A model generated the notes under the pieces. That model was not told the origin of the DNA. It ran no database searches and was given only the letters and a program-made list of their open reading frames with translations. DNA of 44,245 nt. It comes from Rhizobium alarense. Lineage in GTDB: Bacteria; Pseudomonadota; Alphaproteobacteria; Rhizobiales; Rhizobiaceae. This document shows positions 7,841 through 16,740 of this stretch, one piece after another (position 1 is the stretch's first letter; the number at the start of each line of letters is the position of its first letter). The stretch lies in assembly GCF_021555155.1 (NCBI RefSeq), contig NZ_JAKGBU010000042.1, positions 1 to 44,245 on the forward strand, written 5' to 3'. Both the position numbers and the translations under genes were made by a program.

Positions 7841-8880
7841 GGAACGCGACGATGAAACACTCGATCCTCACCGCCGTGCTGCTCATCGGCCTCATCGTCA
7901 TCGTTGCCGTCGGCACGGAACTCGTCGGCATCCGCCTCTACGACCGCGTCGTCACCAACCTGCTGATCTCCATGGTGCTGGTCGTCGGGCTCCAGACCTT
8001 CATGGGCAATTCCGGCCTCTTGTCCTTCGCGCATATCGGCTTCATGGGCTTCGGCGCCTATACGTCGGCGGTGCTGACGATCCCGGCGCAGATGAAGGGC
8101 ATGGCGCTGCCGGACCTCTACGAGGTCATGAAGGTGGTGGAACTCTCGCCCTTCGTCGCCATGATCGCCGCCGGCCTCGTCGCAGCACTGGTCGCCGCCG
8201 TCGTCGCCTATCCGCTGATGCGGCTGTCGGACGCCGCCGCCGTCATCACTTCGTTTGCGCTTCTCGTCGTGCTCTACACGGTGATGAACAACTGGAGCGC
8301 GCTCACCAACGGCCCGCGCACGCTCTTCGGCCTGCCGAAGACGACGACGATGCCGGTGGTCGCGGCCGTCGCGGCGCTGGCGGTCATCGTGGCGCTCCTC
8401 TTCAAGGAATCGCGCACCGGCAAGCTGCTGCGCGCCTCGCGCGAGGACGAGGTGGCGGCCGCCGCACTCGGCGCCGACATCCCGCGGCTGCGCTGGCAGG
8501 CCTTCGTGCTCGCCGCCTTCCTGGCCGGCATCGGCGGCGCGCTCTGGGGCCATTTCATCACCTCCTTCGCGCCGAAGGCCTTCTATCTCAAGGAAACGTT
8601 CCTGATCATCACCATGCTGGTGATCGGCGGCGCGGGCACCGTTACCGGCGCCGTCATCGGCACCCTTTTGGTCACCTTCGCCTATGAGGGGCTGCGCGCC
8701 ACCGAGGGGGCGCTGAACGCCACGTCCTTCGGCGCCGGCCAGGTGGTCGGACTCACCGAGATCGTGCTGGCACTCGCCATGATCGCGGTGATGATCCTGA
8801 AACCCGGCGGCCTGTTCCCGACCCGCGAGATCGGCCACCTCATCCTGCGCGCCGCCCGCAAAAAGGAGACGACATCGTGA
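7837..8880 (+). CDS. ABC transporter permease, LivM type
   Basis: The 347-residue inner-membrane protein has LivM hallmarks: LISMVLVVGLQTFMGNSGLL, FAHIGFMGFGAYTSAVL, and FITSFAPKAFYLKETFLIIT followed by MLVIGGAGTVTGAVIGT. The ATG at 7837 overlaps the LivH-type stop (ATGA); a second ATG at 7852 is an alternative. It completes the five-component importer in the order binding protein, G, F, H, M. The next gene starts with a GTG overlapping its stop. Confidence 0.92.
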   Translation: MRNATMKHSILTAVLLIGLIVIVAVGTELVGIRLYDRVVTNLLISMVLVVGLQTFMGNSGLLSFAHIGFMGFGAYTSAVLTIPAQMKGMALPDLYEVMKVVELSPFVAMIAAGLVAALVAAVVAYPLMRLSDAAAVITSFALLVVLYTVMNNWSALTNGPRTLFGLPKTTTMPVVAAVAALAVIVALLFKESRTGKLLRASREDEVAAAALGADIPRLRWQAFVLAAFLAGIGGALWGHFITSFAPKAFYLKETFLIITMLVIGGAGTVTGAVIGTLLVTFAYEGLRATEGALNATSFGAGQVVGLTEIVLALAMIAVMILKPGGLFPTREIGHLILRAARKKETTS

Positions 8881-9545
8881 CCTGGAAGACCGCCTATCGT
8901 TCCTTCTACTACGCGAATGCCGAGGAGCCGGAGGATATCCGCCTTGATCCCGAGACGACGGCGCTGCTCGTCATCGACATGCAGAACACCTATCTCGACC
9001 CGAAGGACACGCCGGAGGAAACCGCCCGCTGGCAGCCCTTCTACGACCGCATGCGCAACGTGACGATCCCGAACACCGCGCGGCTGATCGACGAATGCCG
9101 CAAGCGCAAGGTCGAGGTCATCTTCGCCCGCATCGCCTGCCTGAAGCCGGATGGACGCGACCGGTCGCTGAGCCAGAAGAAGCCGGGCTTCAACTACCTG
9201 CTCCTGCCGAAGGACCTGCCCGAAGGCCAGGTCGTGCCGGAACTGGCGCCGCGCGCAGACGAGATCGTCATCACCAAGACGACGGACAGCGCGCTGACCG
9301 GCACCAACCTGCGGCTGATCCTCGCCAACATGGGCATCAAGGACGTCATCTGCTGCGGCATCTTCACCGACCAGTGCGTCTCCTCCACCGTGCGCAGCCT
9401 CGCCGACGAGAGTTTCGGCGTGGTGGTGGTGGACGATTGCGGTGCTGCGGCGACGGACGAACTGCACAGGCGGGAACTCGAGATCATCAACATGATCTAC
9501 TGTCACGTCGTGCAACTCGACGAGGTCCTGACCTTCTTCAAATAG
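8877..9545 (+). CDS. Isochorismatase-family cysteine hydrolase (second copy)
   Basis: This cysteine hydrolase (222 residues) has the triad D34 (LVIDMQN), K134 (VITKTTDS) and C167 (FTDQCVSS). Translation probably starts at GTG 8877, whose last two bases are shared with the LivM-type stop. It is a diverged paralogue of the product of 3486-4136, sharing the DGRDRSL...GFN segment and DQCV motif. Two non-identical copies in one operon suggest successive hydrolyses of one imported compound or a pair of related substrates. Homologues annotated as N-carbamoylsarcosine amidase or ureidoacrylate hydrolase share the fold only; specificity cannot be read here. Confidence 0.88.
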   Translation: MTWKTAYRSFYYANAEEPEDIRLDPETTALLVIDMQNTYLDPKDTPEETARWQPFYDRMRNVTIPNTARLIDECRKRKVEVIFARIACLKPDGRDRSLSQKKPGFNYLLLPKDLPEGQVVPELAPRADEIVITKTTDSALTGTNLRLILANMGIKDVICCGIFTDQCVSSTVRSLADESFGVVVVDDCGAAATDELHRRELEIINMIYCHVVQLDEVLTFFK

Positions 9546-9560
9546 CGACAGGAGGACCGC

Positions 9561-10874
9561 ATGTCCGGTCTCTACGCCCGCGAAAGCCGATCCGTCTCGA
9601 CCATGGCGCATCTGCGCTTCTTTCCGCAGGCGGTGGTCGGCGGCAGCGGCGTGTACCTGACGGGCGACGACGGCCGGCGGCTGCTCGATTTCGCCGCCTC
9701 CTGGGGTGCGGCAAGCCTCGGCCATGCGCATCCGGCAGTCCGCGAGGCGGTCGACCGGGCGCTCTCCGACCAGGCGGGCGCAAGCTATCTTTCGTCAGCG
9801 AACGAGCCTTCGGTGCTGCTCGCCGAAAAGCTGCTGACGCTTGTTCCGGAACGGGCTAGGGGCCGCGTCTGGTTCGGCCATTCCGGTTCGGATGCCAACG
9901 AGACGGTGGCCCGTGCCGTCGTCGCGGCAACCGGCCGCCCGCGCATCCTCGCCTTCGAGGGCGCCTATCACGGCGGCACGGTCGGCTCCATGGCGGTCTC
10001 CGGCCATCCGGCGCAGCAGGGCACGAGGGCCGCAGGCCTGACGCTCGTTCCGTATCCCGACGCTTACGCATCCGGCAGCGCCGAGGCGGCGAAGGATGCG
10101 GCCATCGCCCATATCGAGCGGCTGTTTGCGAGCGACGTGCCGCCGGACGAGGTCGCCGCCGTCTTCATCGAGCCGATCCAGTCGGACGGCGGCATGCTGG
10201 TGCCGCCACAGGGTTTCTTCCAGCAGGTCGAGACGCTCTGTCGCCGACACGGCATCCTGGTCGTCTCCGACGAGGTCAAGGTCGGCCTCGGCCGCACCGG
10301 ACGGTTCAACGCCTTCGAGCATTCCGGCATCGAGCCCGACATCGTCGTCTACGGCAAGGGTCTCGGCGGCGGCCTGCCGATCTCCGCCGTCGTCGGTCCC
10401 GAAGCCATCATGAACCACGCTGCCGCCTTCTCCTTCCAGACGGTGCACGGCAACCCGGTCTGCTCCGCCGCAGCGCTCGCCGTGCTGGCCACGATCGAGC
10501 GGGAGGGGCTTGTCGACAAGGCGGCGCGGGCCGGCAGCACACTCCTTGCAGGCCTGAAGGATTTGCAACGGCAGCATCCCTTCATCGGCGACGTCCGCGG
10601 CCGCGGGCTGGCCATCGGCGTCGAGCTGGTTTCGGACCGCGCCGGCCGCCAGCCGGCGGCGCGCGAGGCGGCCCTCGTCGCCTACCGCGCCTTCCAACTC
10701 GGCCTCGTCCTCTATTATGTCGGCGTGCGCTCCAACGTCCTCGAACTCACCCCGCCCCTCATCGTCGGCGAAAGCGAGGCACGGGAGGGCATTGCCATCC
10801 TCGACCGGGCGATCGGCGACGTGGCGGCGGGCCGTGTCGATCCGGCGCTCCTGCAAGGCTTTGCCGGCTGGTAG
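9561..10874 (+). CDS. Class III (omega) aminotransferase
   Basis: The 437-residue PLP enzyme has GHSGSDANETVARAV (cofactor phosphate loop), FEGAYHGGTVGSMAVSG, VSDEVKVGLGRTG (the Asp contacts the PLP ring) and the Schiff-base lysine K266 in VYGKGLGGGLP. Class III enzymes act on omega-amino groups of GABA, ornithine, diamines or beta-amino acids, or on glutamate semialdehyde. It is the last gene of the operon, 15 bp after the second hydrolase, and would remove an amino group exposed by the amidohydrolases. The DEVKVG variant of the usual DEIQTG motif marks a less-studied subgroup; the substrate is unassigned. The following 245 bp contain no gene I can support. Confidence 0.9.
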   Translation: MSGLYARESRSVSTMAHLRFFPQAVVGGSGVYLTGDDGRRLLDFAASWGAASLGHAHPAVREAVDRALSDQAGASYLSSANEPSVLLAEKLLTLVPERARGRVWFGHSGSDANETVARAVVAATGRPRILAFEGAYHGGTVGSMAVSGHPAQQGTRAAGLTLVPYPDAYASGSAEAAKDAAIAHIERLFASDVPPDEVAAVFIEPIQSDGGMLVPPQGFFQQVETLCRRHGILVVSDEVKVGLGRTGRFNAFEHSGIEPDIVVYGKGLGGGLPISAVVGPEAIMNHAAAFSFQTVHGNPVCSAAALAVLATIEREGLVDKAARAGSTLLAGLKDLQRQHPFIGDVRGRGLAIGVELVSDRAGRQPAAREAALVAYRAFQLGLVLYYVGVRSNVLELTPPLIVGESEAREGIAILDRAIGDVAAGRVDPALLQGFAGW

Positions 10875-11119
10875 GTTCCCGCCCTCCGCCCGTTGCCCGG
10901 CGGTCGAAAAGCAGGCGCGCAACAGGTCGTGTCGCCGCAGCCATCCGATCCGGTGTTGCGGTTTCAGGCAAGCCGTTTAAAAGTGGGATTCGCGACTGCG
11001 CCGCCATTCGTTCGGCGCTCCCGGTCAACGACTTCGCCAAACAGCCTCGGCCTCAGCGGGAGATGATTCTGCCCCTTCCGTCGATCCGTGGAAGAATTGG
11101 ACGTGATATCGAGGGATGA

Positions 11120-14029
11120 ATGACTGCCGACCTGCTGCTGGCATTGCTGGTTGTTTTACCGTTCTGCGGCAGCGTCGTCGTCTCGTTTCTTCCCCACGGC
11201 GCGTCGCGCGGTCTGTCCTCGTGGTTTTCCGCCGCCGTTGCCCTGATCTGCTTCGCCGCCGCCCTCTTCCTCTATCCCGGCGTCCAGGATGGCGGCGTGC
11301 TGCGCAACGAGATCGCCTGGCTGCCTGAATTCGGCCTGAACCTGACGCTGCGCATGGACGGCTTCGCCTGGATGTTCTCGATGCTCGTCACCGGCATCGG
11401 CTTCCTCGTCGTGGTCTATGCCCGCTACTACATGTCCGAGGAAGACCCGGTGCCGCGCTTCTTCGCCTTCCTGCTTGCCTTCATGGGCTCGATGCAGGGC
11501 ATCGTCGTTTCCGGCAACATCATCCTGCTCGCCGTGTTCTGGGAGCTGACGAGCATCTTCTCCTTCCTGCTGATCAGCTACTGGCACCACAATGCGGCGG
11601 CCCGCGACGGCGCCCGCATGGCGCTGACGGTCACCGGCATCGGCGGCTTCTGCCTGTTCCTCGGCCTGCTGCTGATCGGCAACATCGCCGGCAGCTACGA
11701 CCTCGACGCGGTGCTCGCGGCGGGCGACGCGATCCGCGGACATGCGCTCTATCTGCCGGCACTCGTCCTGGTGCTGATCGGCGCGCTCACGAAGAGCGCG
11801 CAGTTTCCGTTCCATTTCTGGCTGCCGAACGCCATGGCGGCGCCGACGCCGGTCTCCGCCTACCTGCATTCGGCGACCATGGTGAAGGCCGGCGTCTTCC
11901 TGCTGGTGCGCCTGTGGCCGGCCCTGTCGGGAACCTACGAGTGGTTCTTTCTCGTCGGCCTCGCCGGCATCGCCACGCTGCTGATCGGCGCCTATTTCGC
12001 CATGTTCCAGCAGGACCTGAAGGGCCTGCTCGCCTATTCGACGATCAGCCATCTCGGCCTCATCGTCACGCTGCTGAGCCTCGGCAGCCCGCTCGGCGCC
12101 GTCGCGGCGATCTTCCACATGCTGAACCACGCCACCTTCAAGGCGTCGCTCTTCATGGCCGCCGGCATCATTGACCACGAGACGGGCACGCGCGACATGC
12201 GCCGCCTGAGCGGCCTCTTCCGTTTCCTGCCGGTCACCGCGACGCTCGCCATGGTCGCGAGCGCCGCCATGGCCGGCGTGCCGCTGCTGAACGGCTTCCT
12301 GTCGAAGGAGATGTTCTTCGCCCAGGCCGTCGAGACCCATGCGGATTCGATCCTTGACCGGATCCTGCCCTATGTGGCGACGCTGGCGGCCGCCTTCAGC
12401 GTCGCCTATTCGCTGCGCTTCATCCACACGGTCTTTTTCGGTCCGCCGCCGCGTGACCTCGACCGGGTGCCGCACGAGCCGCCGCGCTGGATGCGCTTTC
12501 CCGTCGAATGCCTGGTGCTCATCTGCCTCGTGGTGGGCATCGTCCCGGGCCTTTCCGTCGGGCCGGTGCTGCATTCCGCCGTCGTCTCGGTGCTCGGCGA
12601 CCGCACGCCGGACTACAGCCTCGCCGTCTGGCACGGCTTCAACGCGCCGCTGATCATGAGCATCATCGCGCTTGCTGGCGGTGTGGCGATCTATGCCGTG
12701 CTGCGGGATTATTTCGCCCGTTGCGAGGACGGCCCGCCCGTCTTCCGCCACCTGCGCGGTCAGCGCATCTTCGAGCGCATCCTCGTCACCGTCTCGTGGA
12801 AATGGGCGCGCTGGCTGGAGGCCAATCTCGGCACGCGCAACATGCAGCCGCAGCTTCGTCTCGTCGTCGCGGCCGGTCTGATCGCAGCCGTCGTTTCCCT
12901 CTACGGCACGGGCCTTTCTCCCGAACTGCCCAGGCTCGCGGAGGTCGACCCGGTCTTTGCCGTGCTCTGGCTGGCCGGCATGGCCTGCGCGGTCGGCGCG
13001 GCCCATCAGGCGAAATACCATCGTCTCGCCGCCCTCGTGCTGCTCGGCGGCGCAGGGCTCGTGACCTGCCTCACCTTCGTCTGGCTCTCCGCGCCCGATC
13101 TTGCGATCACGCAGCTTCTCGTCGAAATCGTCACGACCGTGCTCATCCTGCTCGGCCTGCGCTGGCTGCCGAAGCGTAGTGAGAAGGTCGACGAAAGCAT
13201 CGCCTTCACCGCCAGGCTCCGCCGCTTCCGCGACCTGGTGCTGGCGATCGCCTGTGGCGTCGGCATGTTCCTCATTGCCTATGCGGTGATGAAGACGCCC
13301 GTTCCCGACGCCATCGCCCGCTATTTCCTGGAGCGTGCCTATACGGAGGGCGGCGGCCGGAATGTCGTCAACGTCATCCTCGTCGACTTCCGCAGCTTCG
13401 ACACACTCGGCGAAATCGCGGTCGTCGCCGTCGTCGCCGTCACGGTCTTCGCGCTGCTGCGCCGCTTCCGCCCGGCCGCCGACAGCATCGACAAGCCGGA
13501 GCAGCAGCGCGCCCAGAACGCCTTCGACGATGCGCGGCCGGAGCGCAGCGAGGGCGAGACGATCCGCGACTACATGATGGTGCCTTCGGTCATCATGCAG
13601 TGGCTTTTTCCGGTGATCATCACCTTCTCCGTCTATCTCTTCATGCGCGGCCACGACCTGCCGGGCGGCGGCTTCGCGGCGGGCGTCGCCATGGCGATCT
13701 CCTTCCTGCTGCAATATCTCGTCGGTGGTGCGCGCTGGGCGGAGGACCGCCTGCGCATCCTGCCGCTGCGCTGGATGGGCATGGGCCTGCTGACGGCGGT
13801 GGCGACGGGCGTCGGATCCTTCGTCTTCGGCCACCCCTTCCTCACCTCGTCCTTCACCTATGTCGACGTGCCGGCGATCGGCAAGGTGCCGGCCGCCACC
13901 GCCCTGCTCTTCGATCTCGGCGTCTTTGCGCTCGTCGTCGGCGCCACCGTGCTGATCCTGATCGCGCTCGCGCACCAGTCGATCCGTACGCACCGGGCGC
14001 GCCAGCCCGTCCGGCAGGAGGACGCGTAG
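11120..14029 (+). CDS. mrpA: Mrp/Pha Na+(K+)/H+ antiporter subunit A-B fusion
   Basis: The 969-residue membrane protein joins MrpA and MrpB (PhaAB of rhizobia). The N-terminal two-thirds resembles respiratory complex I NuoL/NuoM, with the key acidic residue E142 in FWELTSIFSF and K225 in LTKSAQFPFHFWLPNAM. The MrpA-specific C-terminal region is seen in WLSAPDLAITQLLVEIVTT, and from about residue 815 the MrpB domain follows (MVPSVIMQWLFPVIITFSVY, FMRGHDLPGGGFAAGV). Mrp complexes exchange monovalent cations for protons and need all subunits; rhizobial Pha systems serve alkaline and K+ or Na+ adaptation. GAGGGA precedes the ATG. The next gene overlaps by one base. Confidence 0.96.
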   Translation: MTADLLLALLVVLPFCGSVVVSFLPHGASRGLSSWFSAAVALICFAAALFLYPGVQDGGVLRNEIAWLPEFGLNLTLRMDGFAWMFSMLVTGIGFLVVVYARYYMSEEDPVPRFFAFLLAFMGSMQGIVVSGNIILLAVFWELTSIFSFLLISYWHHNAAARDGARMALTVTGIGGFCLFLGLLLIGNIAGSYDLDAVLAAGDAIRGHALYLPALVLVLIGALTKSAQFPFHFWLPNAMAAPTPVSAYLHSATMVKAGVFLLVRLWPALSGTYEWFFLVGLAGIATLLIGAYFAMFQQDLKGLLAYSTISHLGLIVTLLSLGSPLGAVAAIFHMLNHATFKASLFMAAGIIDHETGTRDMRRLSGLFRFLPVTATLAMVASAAMAGVPLLNGFLSKEMFFAQAVETHADSILDRILPYVATLAAAFSVAYSLRFIHTVFFGPPPRDLDRVPHEPPRWMRFPVECLVLICLVVGIVPGLSVGPVLHSAVVSVLGDRTPDYSLAVWHGFNAPLIMSIIALAGGVAIYAVLRDYFARCEDGPPVFRHLRGQRIFERILVTVSWKWARWLEANLGTRNMQPQLRLVVAAGLIAAVVSLYGTGLSPELPRLAEVDPVFAVLWLAGMACAVGAAHQAKYHRLAALVLLGGAGLVTCLTFVWLSAPDLAITQLLVEIVTTVLILLGLRWLPKRSEKVDESIAFTARLRRFRDLVLAIACGVGMFLIAYAVMKTPVPDAIARYFLERAYTEGGGRNVVNVILVDFRSFDTLGEIAVVAVVAVTVFALLRRFRPAADSIDKPEQQRAQNAFDDARPERSEGETIRDYMMVPSVIMQWLFPVIITFSVYLFMRGHDLPGGGFAAGVAMAISFLLQYLVGGARWAEDRLRILPLRWMGMGLLTAVATGVGSFVFGHPFLTSSFTYVDVPAIGKVPAATALLFDLGVFALVVGATVLILIALAHQSIRTHRARQPVRQEDA

Positions 14030-14367
14030 TGGAACTCATCCTCGCCCTCGGCATCGGCGTCATGACGGGATCCGGCGTCTGGCTCATCCTGCGGCCGCGC
14101 ACCTACCAGGTCATCGTCGGCTTATCGCTGCTTTCCTATGCCGTGAACCTCTTCATCTTCGGCGTCGGCGGCGTGAAGTCCAATGCGGCCGCCATCCTGA
14201 AGGAAGGCGTCGACCCGACGACGCTCACCGATCCCGTGCCGCAGGCGCTCGTGCTCACCGCCATCGTCATCGGCTTTGCGACGACGGCGCTCTTCCTCGT
14301 CGTGCTGCTCGCCTCCAGGGGCCTGACCGGAACGGACCATGTCGACGGCAGGGAGCAGTCGCGATGA
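14029..14367 (+). CDS. mrpC: Mrp/Pha antiporter subunit C
   Basis: The 112-residue NuoK-like protein has three transmembrane segments (LILALGIGVMTGSGVWLIL; YQVIVGLSLLSYAVNLFIF; ALVLTAIVIGFATTALFLVV). The GTG at 14029 uses the last G of the mrpA stop; no ATG gives a better N-terminus. The family-typical DPVPQALVLTAIVIGFA motif is present near 64-80. The stop overlaps the mrpD start in an ATGA. Confidence 0.94.
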   Translation: MELILALGIGVMTGSGVWLILRPRTYQVIVGLSLLSYAVNLFIFGVGGVKSNAAAILKEGVDPTTLTDPVPQALVLTAIVIGFATTALFLVVLLASRGLTGTDHVDGREQSR

Positions 14368-15983
14368 CCGGCTGGACGCACCACCTCATCGTCGCGCCGA
14401 TTCTGGTGCCGCTCGCCACGGCGGCGCTGCTGCTGCTGCTCGACGAGCGCCAGCGCGTGGCCAAGGCGCTGATCAGCGTCGGCGCCTGCATCGTGCTCGC
14501 CGCCGTTGTCACCACGCTCTTCCGTGCCGCGAGCACGGCGGCCGTGCCGGACGTCTACCTGCTCGGCAACTGGCCGGCGCCCTTCGGCATCGTGCTCGTG
14601 CTCGACCGGCTTTCCGCGCTCATGCTGGCGCTGACGGCGCTGCTCGCCATTCCGAGCCTCGTCTTCTCGCTCGCCCGCTGGCATGCGGCGGGCTCGCATT
14701 TCCACACGATGTTCCAGCTCCTGCTGATGGGGCTCAACGGCTCGTTCCTGACCGGCGACCTTTTCAACCTCTTCGTCTTCTTCGAGGTCATGCTTGCCGC
14801 GTCCTACGGGCTGCTGCTGCACGGCTCCGGCCAGCAGCGTGTCAAGGTGGGCATGCACTACATCGCGCTGAACCTCGTCGCGGCGCTGCTCTTCCTCATC
14901 GGCGTCAGCCTCGTCTACGGCTCGGCCGGAACGCTGAACATGGCGGATCTCGCTGTGCGGATCGGGGAAATCGAAGGCGATCGCCGCGCCCTGCTCGAGG
15001 CGGGCGCCGGCATCCTCGGCGTGGTCTTCCTCATCAAGGCCGGCATGTGGCCGCTGAACTTCTGGCTGCCCAATGCCTATAGCGCAGCCGCAGCGCCCGT
15101 CGCGGGCATCCTGGCTATCGCCAGCAAGGTGGGCATATACGTCATCCTGCGCCTGTCGCTGCTCGTTTTCGGCGAGGGTCCGCAGGACGGCTTCGGCCTT
15201 TCGGTCCTGCTCTACGGCGGCATGGCCACCATTGCCTTCGGGGCGATCGGCGTGCTCGCGTCGCAGGCGCTCGGCCGGCTTGCGGGCTTCTCGGTACTGG
15301 TCTCTTCCGGCACGCTGCTCACCGTGCTCGGTACGGGAGATGGCGAGGTGGCGGCCGGCGCGCTGCTCTATCTCGTGAGTTCCACCGTCACGCTCGGCGC
15401 CTTCTTCATGCTGATCGAACTGGTCGAGCGGGGCCAGGATGCGGGCGCGGCCGTTCTCGCCGTCACCATGGAGGCCTACGGCGAGGGCGACGAGGGCGAG
15501 GAGGTCGAGATCGGCGTCACCATGCCGGGCACCATGGCGGTGCTCGGCCTGTGCTTCGCGGCCTGCGGCATCCTGCTCTCCGGCCTGCCGCCGCTCTCCG
15601 GCTTCATCGCCAAGTTCGCGATCCTGACGGGCATGGTCGGCGCCGGCGCGGGAACGATCGCGCCCTCGACTTGGTTCGTCGTGGCGCTGATCGTGCTGTC
15701 CGGCCTCGCGGCGCTGATCTCGCTGACGCGTGCCGGCATCCGCACCTTCTGGGCCTCGATGGAGGGCACCGTGCCGCGGGTCTTCGTCATCGAGATCGCG
15801 CCGGTCATGCTGCTGCTGCTCGTCACCGTCTTCCTGACCGCGCAGGCGGGCACGGCGATGCGGTTCATGACGGACACCGTTGCGGGGCTCAAGGCGCCGC
15901 AGCAGTATATCGAGGCGGTTCGCGGCGCCCATCGCGCCGGACGGCCGGTGCCGGACGGCGGCCAGGTGGAGGCGTCGGACTGA
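14364..15983 (+). CDS. mrpD: Mrp/Pha antiporter subunit D
   Basis: The 539-residue NuoN/NuoM-like subunit has about 14 membrane segments. Conserved ion-pathway residues are E141 in FVFFEVMLAASYGLL and K225 in FLIKAGMWPLNFWLPNAY. With subunit A it is thought to form the proton or cation channel of the complex. It overlaps mrpC by four bases and is followed two bases after its stop by mrpE. The hydrophilic tail after about residue 515 is not conserved in the family. Confidence 0.95.
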   Translation: MTGWTHHLIVAPILVPLATAALLLLLDERQRVAKALISVGACIVLAAVVTTLFRAASTAAVPDVYLLGNWPAPFGIVLVLDRLSALMLALTALLAIPSLVFSLARWHAAGSHFHTMFQLLLMGLNGSFLTGDLFNLFVFFEVMLAASYGLLLHGSGQQRVKVGMHYIALNLVAALLFLIGVSLVYGSAGTLNMADLAVRIGEIEGDRRALLEAGAGILGVVFLIKAGMWPLNFWLPNAYSAAAAPVAGILAIASKVGIYVILRLSLLVFGEGPQDGFGLSVLLYGGMATIAFGAIGVLASQALGRLAGFSVLVSSGTLLTVLGTGDGEVAAGALLYLVSSTVTLGAFFMLIELVERGQDAGAAVLAVTMEAYGEGDEGEEVEIGVTMPGTMAVLGLCFAACGILLSGLPPLSGFIAKFAILTGMVGAGAGTIAPSTWFVVALIVLSGLAALISLTRAGIRTFWASMEGTVPRVFVIEIAPVMLLLLVTVFLTAQAGTAMRFMTDTVAGLKAPQQYIEAVRGAHRAGRPVPDGGQVEASD

Positions 15984-15985
15984 CC

Positions 15986-16462
15986 ATGCTTCCCTATCCG
16001 CTGCTCTTCCTTCTCCTCGTCGTCTTCTGGCTGCTGCTGAACGGTTTCTCGCTCGGCCATCTGCTGCTCGGCAGCGTCGTGGCGCTCGTCGCCACCTGGG
16101 GCATGGCGGCGCTGCGTCCCGACAAGCCGGTGATCCGCCGCTGGGATCTGCTTGCACGACTGGCCGTGGTGCTGGCCTACGACATCATGCGTTCCAACCT
16201 CGCCGTCGCCGCGATCATCCTGGGGGGCGGGCGCGGCAGGCGGCAATCGGCCTTCGTCACGCTGAAGCTCGACCTGACGAGCGATATCGGCCTTGCCGTG
16301 CTTTCCGTGATCCTCACCAGCACGCCCGGAACGGCCTGGCTCGAATACAATGCCGCCGACGGCACGCTGCTCATGCACGTGCTCGACCTGAAGGATGCGG
16401 ACGCCTGGCGGGACACCGTCAAGAACCGCTACGAGAAACCGTTGAGGGAGATATTCGGATGA
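15986..16462 (+). CDS. mrpE: Mrp/Pha antiporter subunit E
   Basis: The MrpE-family protein of 158 residues has two or three N-terminal hydrophobic segments (LPYPLLFLLLVVFWLLLNGF) and a cytoplasmic tail with the family motifs LTSDIGLAVLSVILTSTPGT and MHVLDLKDADAWRDTVKNRYE. The ATG at 15986 follows the mrpD stop; longer frames read into mrpD. MrpE is an accessory membrane subunit, most likely structural. Its end overlaps mrpF by four bases. Confidence 0.94.
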   Translation: MLPYPLLFLLLVVFWLLLNGFSLGHLLLGSVVALVATWGMAALRPDKPVIRRWDLLARLAVVLAYDIMRSNLAVAAIILGGGRGRRQSAFVTLKLDLTSDIGLAVLSVILTSTPGTAWLEYNAADGTLLMHVLDLKDADAWRDTVKNRYEKPLREIFG

Positions 16463-16740
16463 GTGCGATGCTGCTTTCCTGGTCGGTCACCGTGGCCCAG
16501 ATCCTGCTCTCGCTCGCCATGGCCTGCACGCTGGCGCGCATTCTCGGCGGGCCGCGTGCGCAGGACCGGGTGCTCGGTCTCGATACGCTTTACGTCTGCG
16601 CCATGCTGCTGCTGATCACCTTCGGCATCGCCACGGGCGAGACCGTCTATTTCGAGGCGGCCCTCGTCATTGGCCTGCTCGGCTTCGTCGCGACGGCGGC
16701 GCTGGCGAAATTCCTCATGCGCGGCGAGGTGATCGAATGA
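16459..16740 (+). CDS. mrpF: Mrp/Pha antiporter subunit F
   Basis: The small membrane protein of 93 residues has three hydrophobic helices and the family sequence ARILGGPRAQDRVLGLDTLY, followed by FEAALVIGLLGFVATAALAKF. It starts in an ATGA overlap with mrpE and ends in an ATGA overlap with mrpG. MrpF homologues are required for complex function, and some have been linked to organic-solute efflux. Confidence 0.94.
   Translation: MSAMLLSWSVTVAQILLSLAMACTLARILGGPRAQDRVLGLDTLYVCAMLLLITFGIATGETVYFEAALVIGLLGFVATAALAKFLMRGEVIE

Noticed and set aside
10875-11119. Possible terminator or promoter before mrpA (CCGCC/GGCGG at 10886-10903; TTTAAA at 10976-10981)
   Set aside because: The hairpin is short and lacks a T-run, and no -35 box sits at proper spacing from the AT-rich word.
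11156-13993. A 945-codon open frame antisense to mrpA, and similar long antisense frames (for example 4218-6239, 7717-8838, 14136-16157)
   Set aside because: Their products are rich in Arg, Asp, Glu, Gly and His with no recognisable domain, and they mirror high-GC codon bias of clear genes on the other strand.
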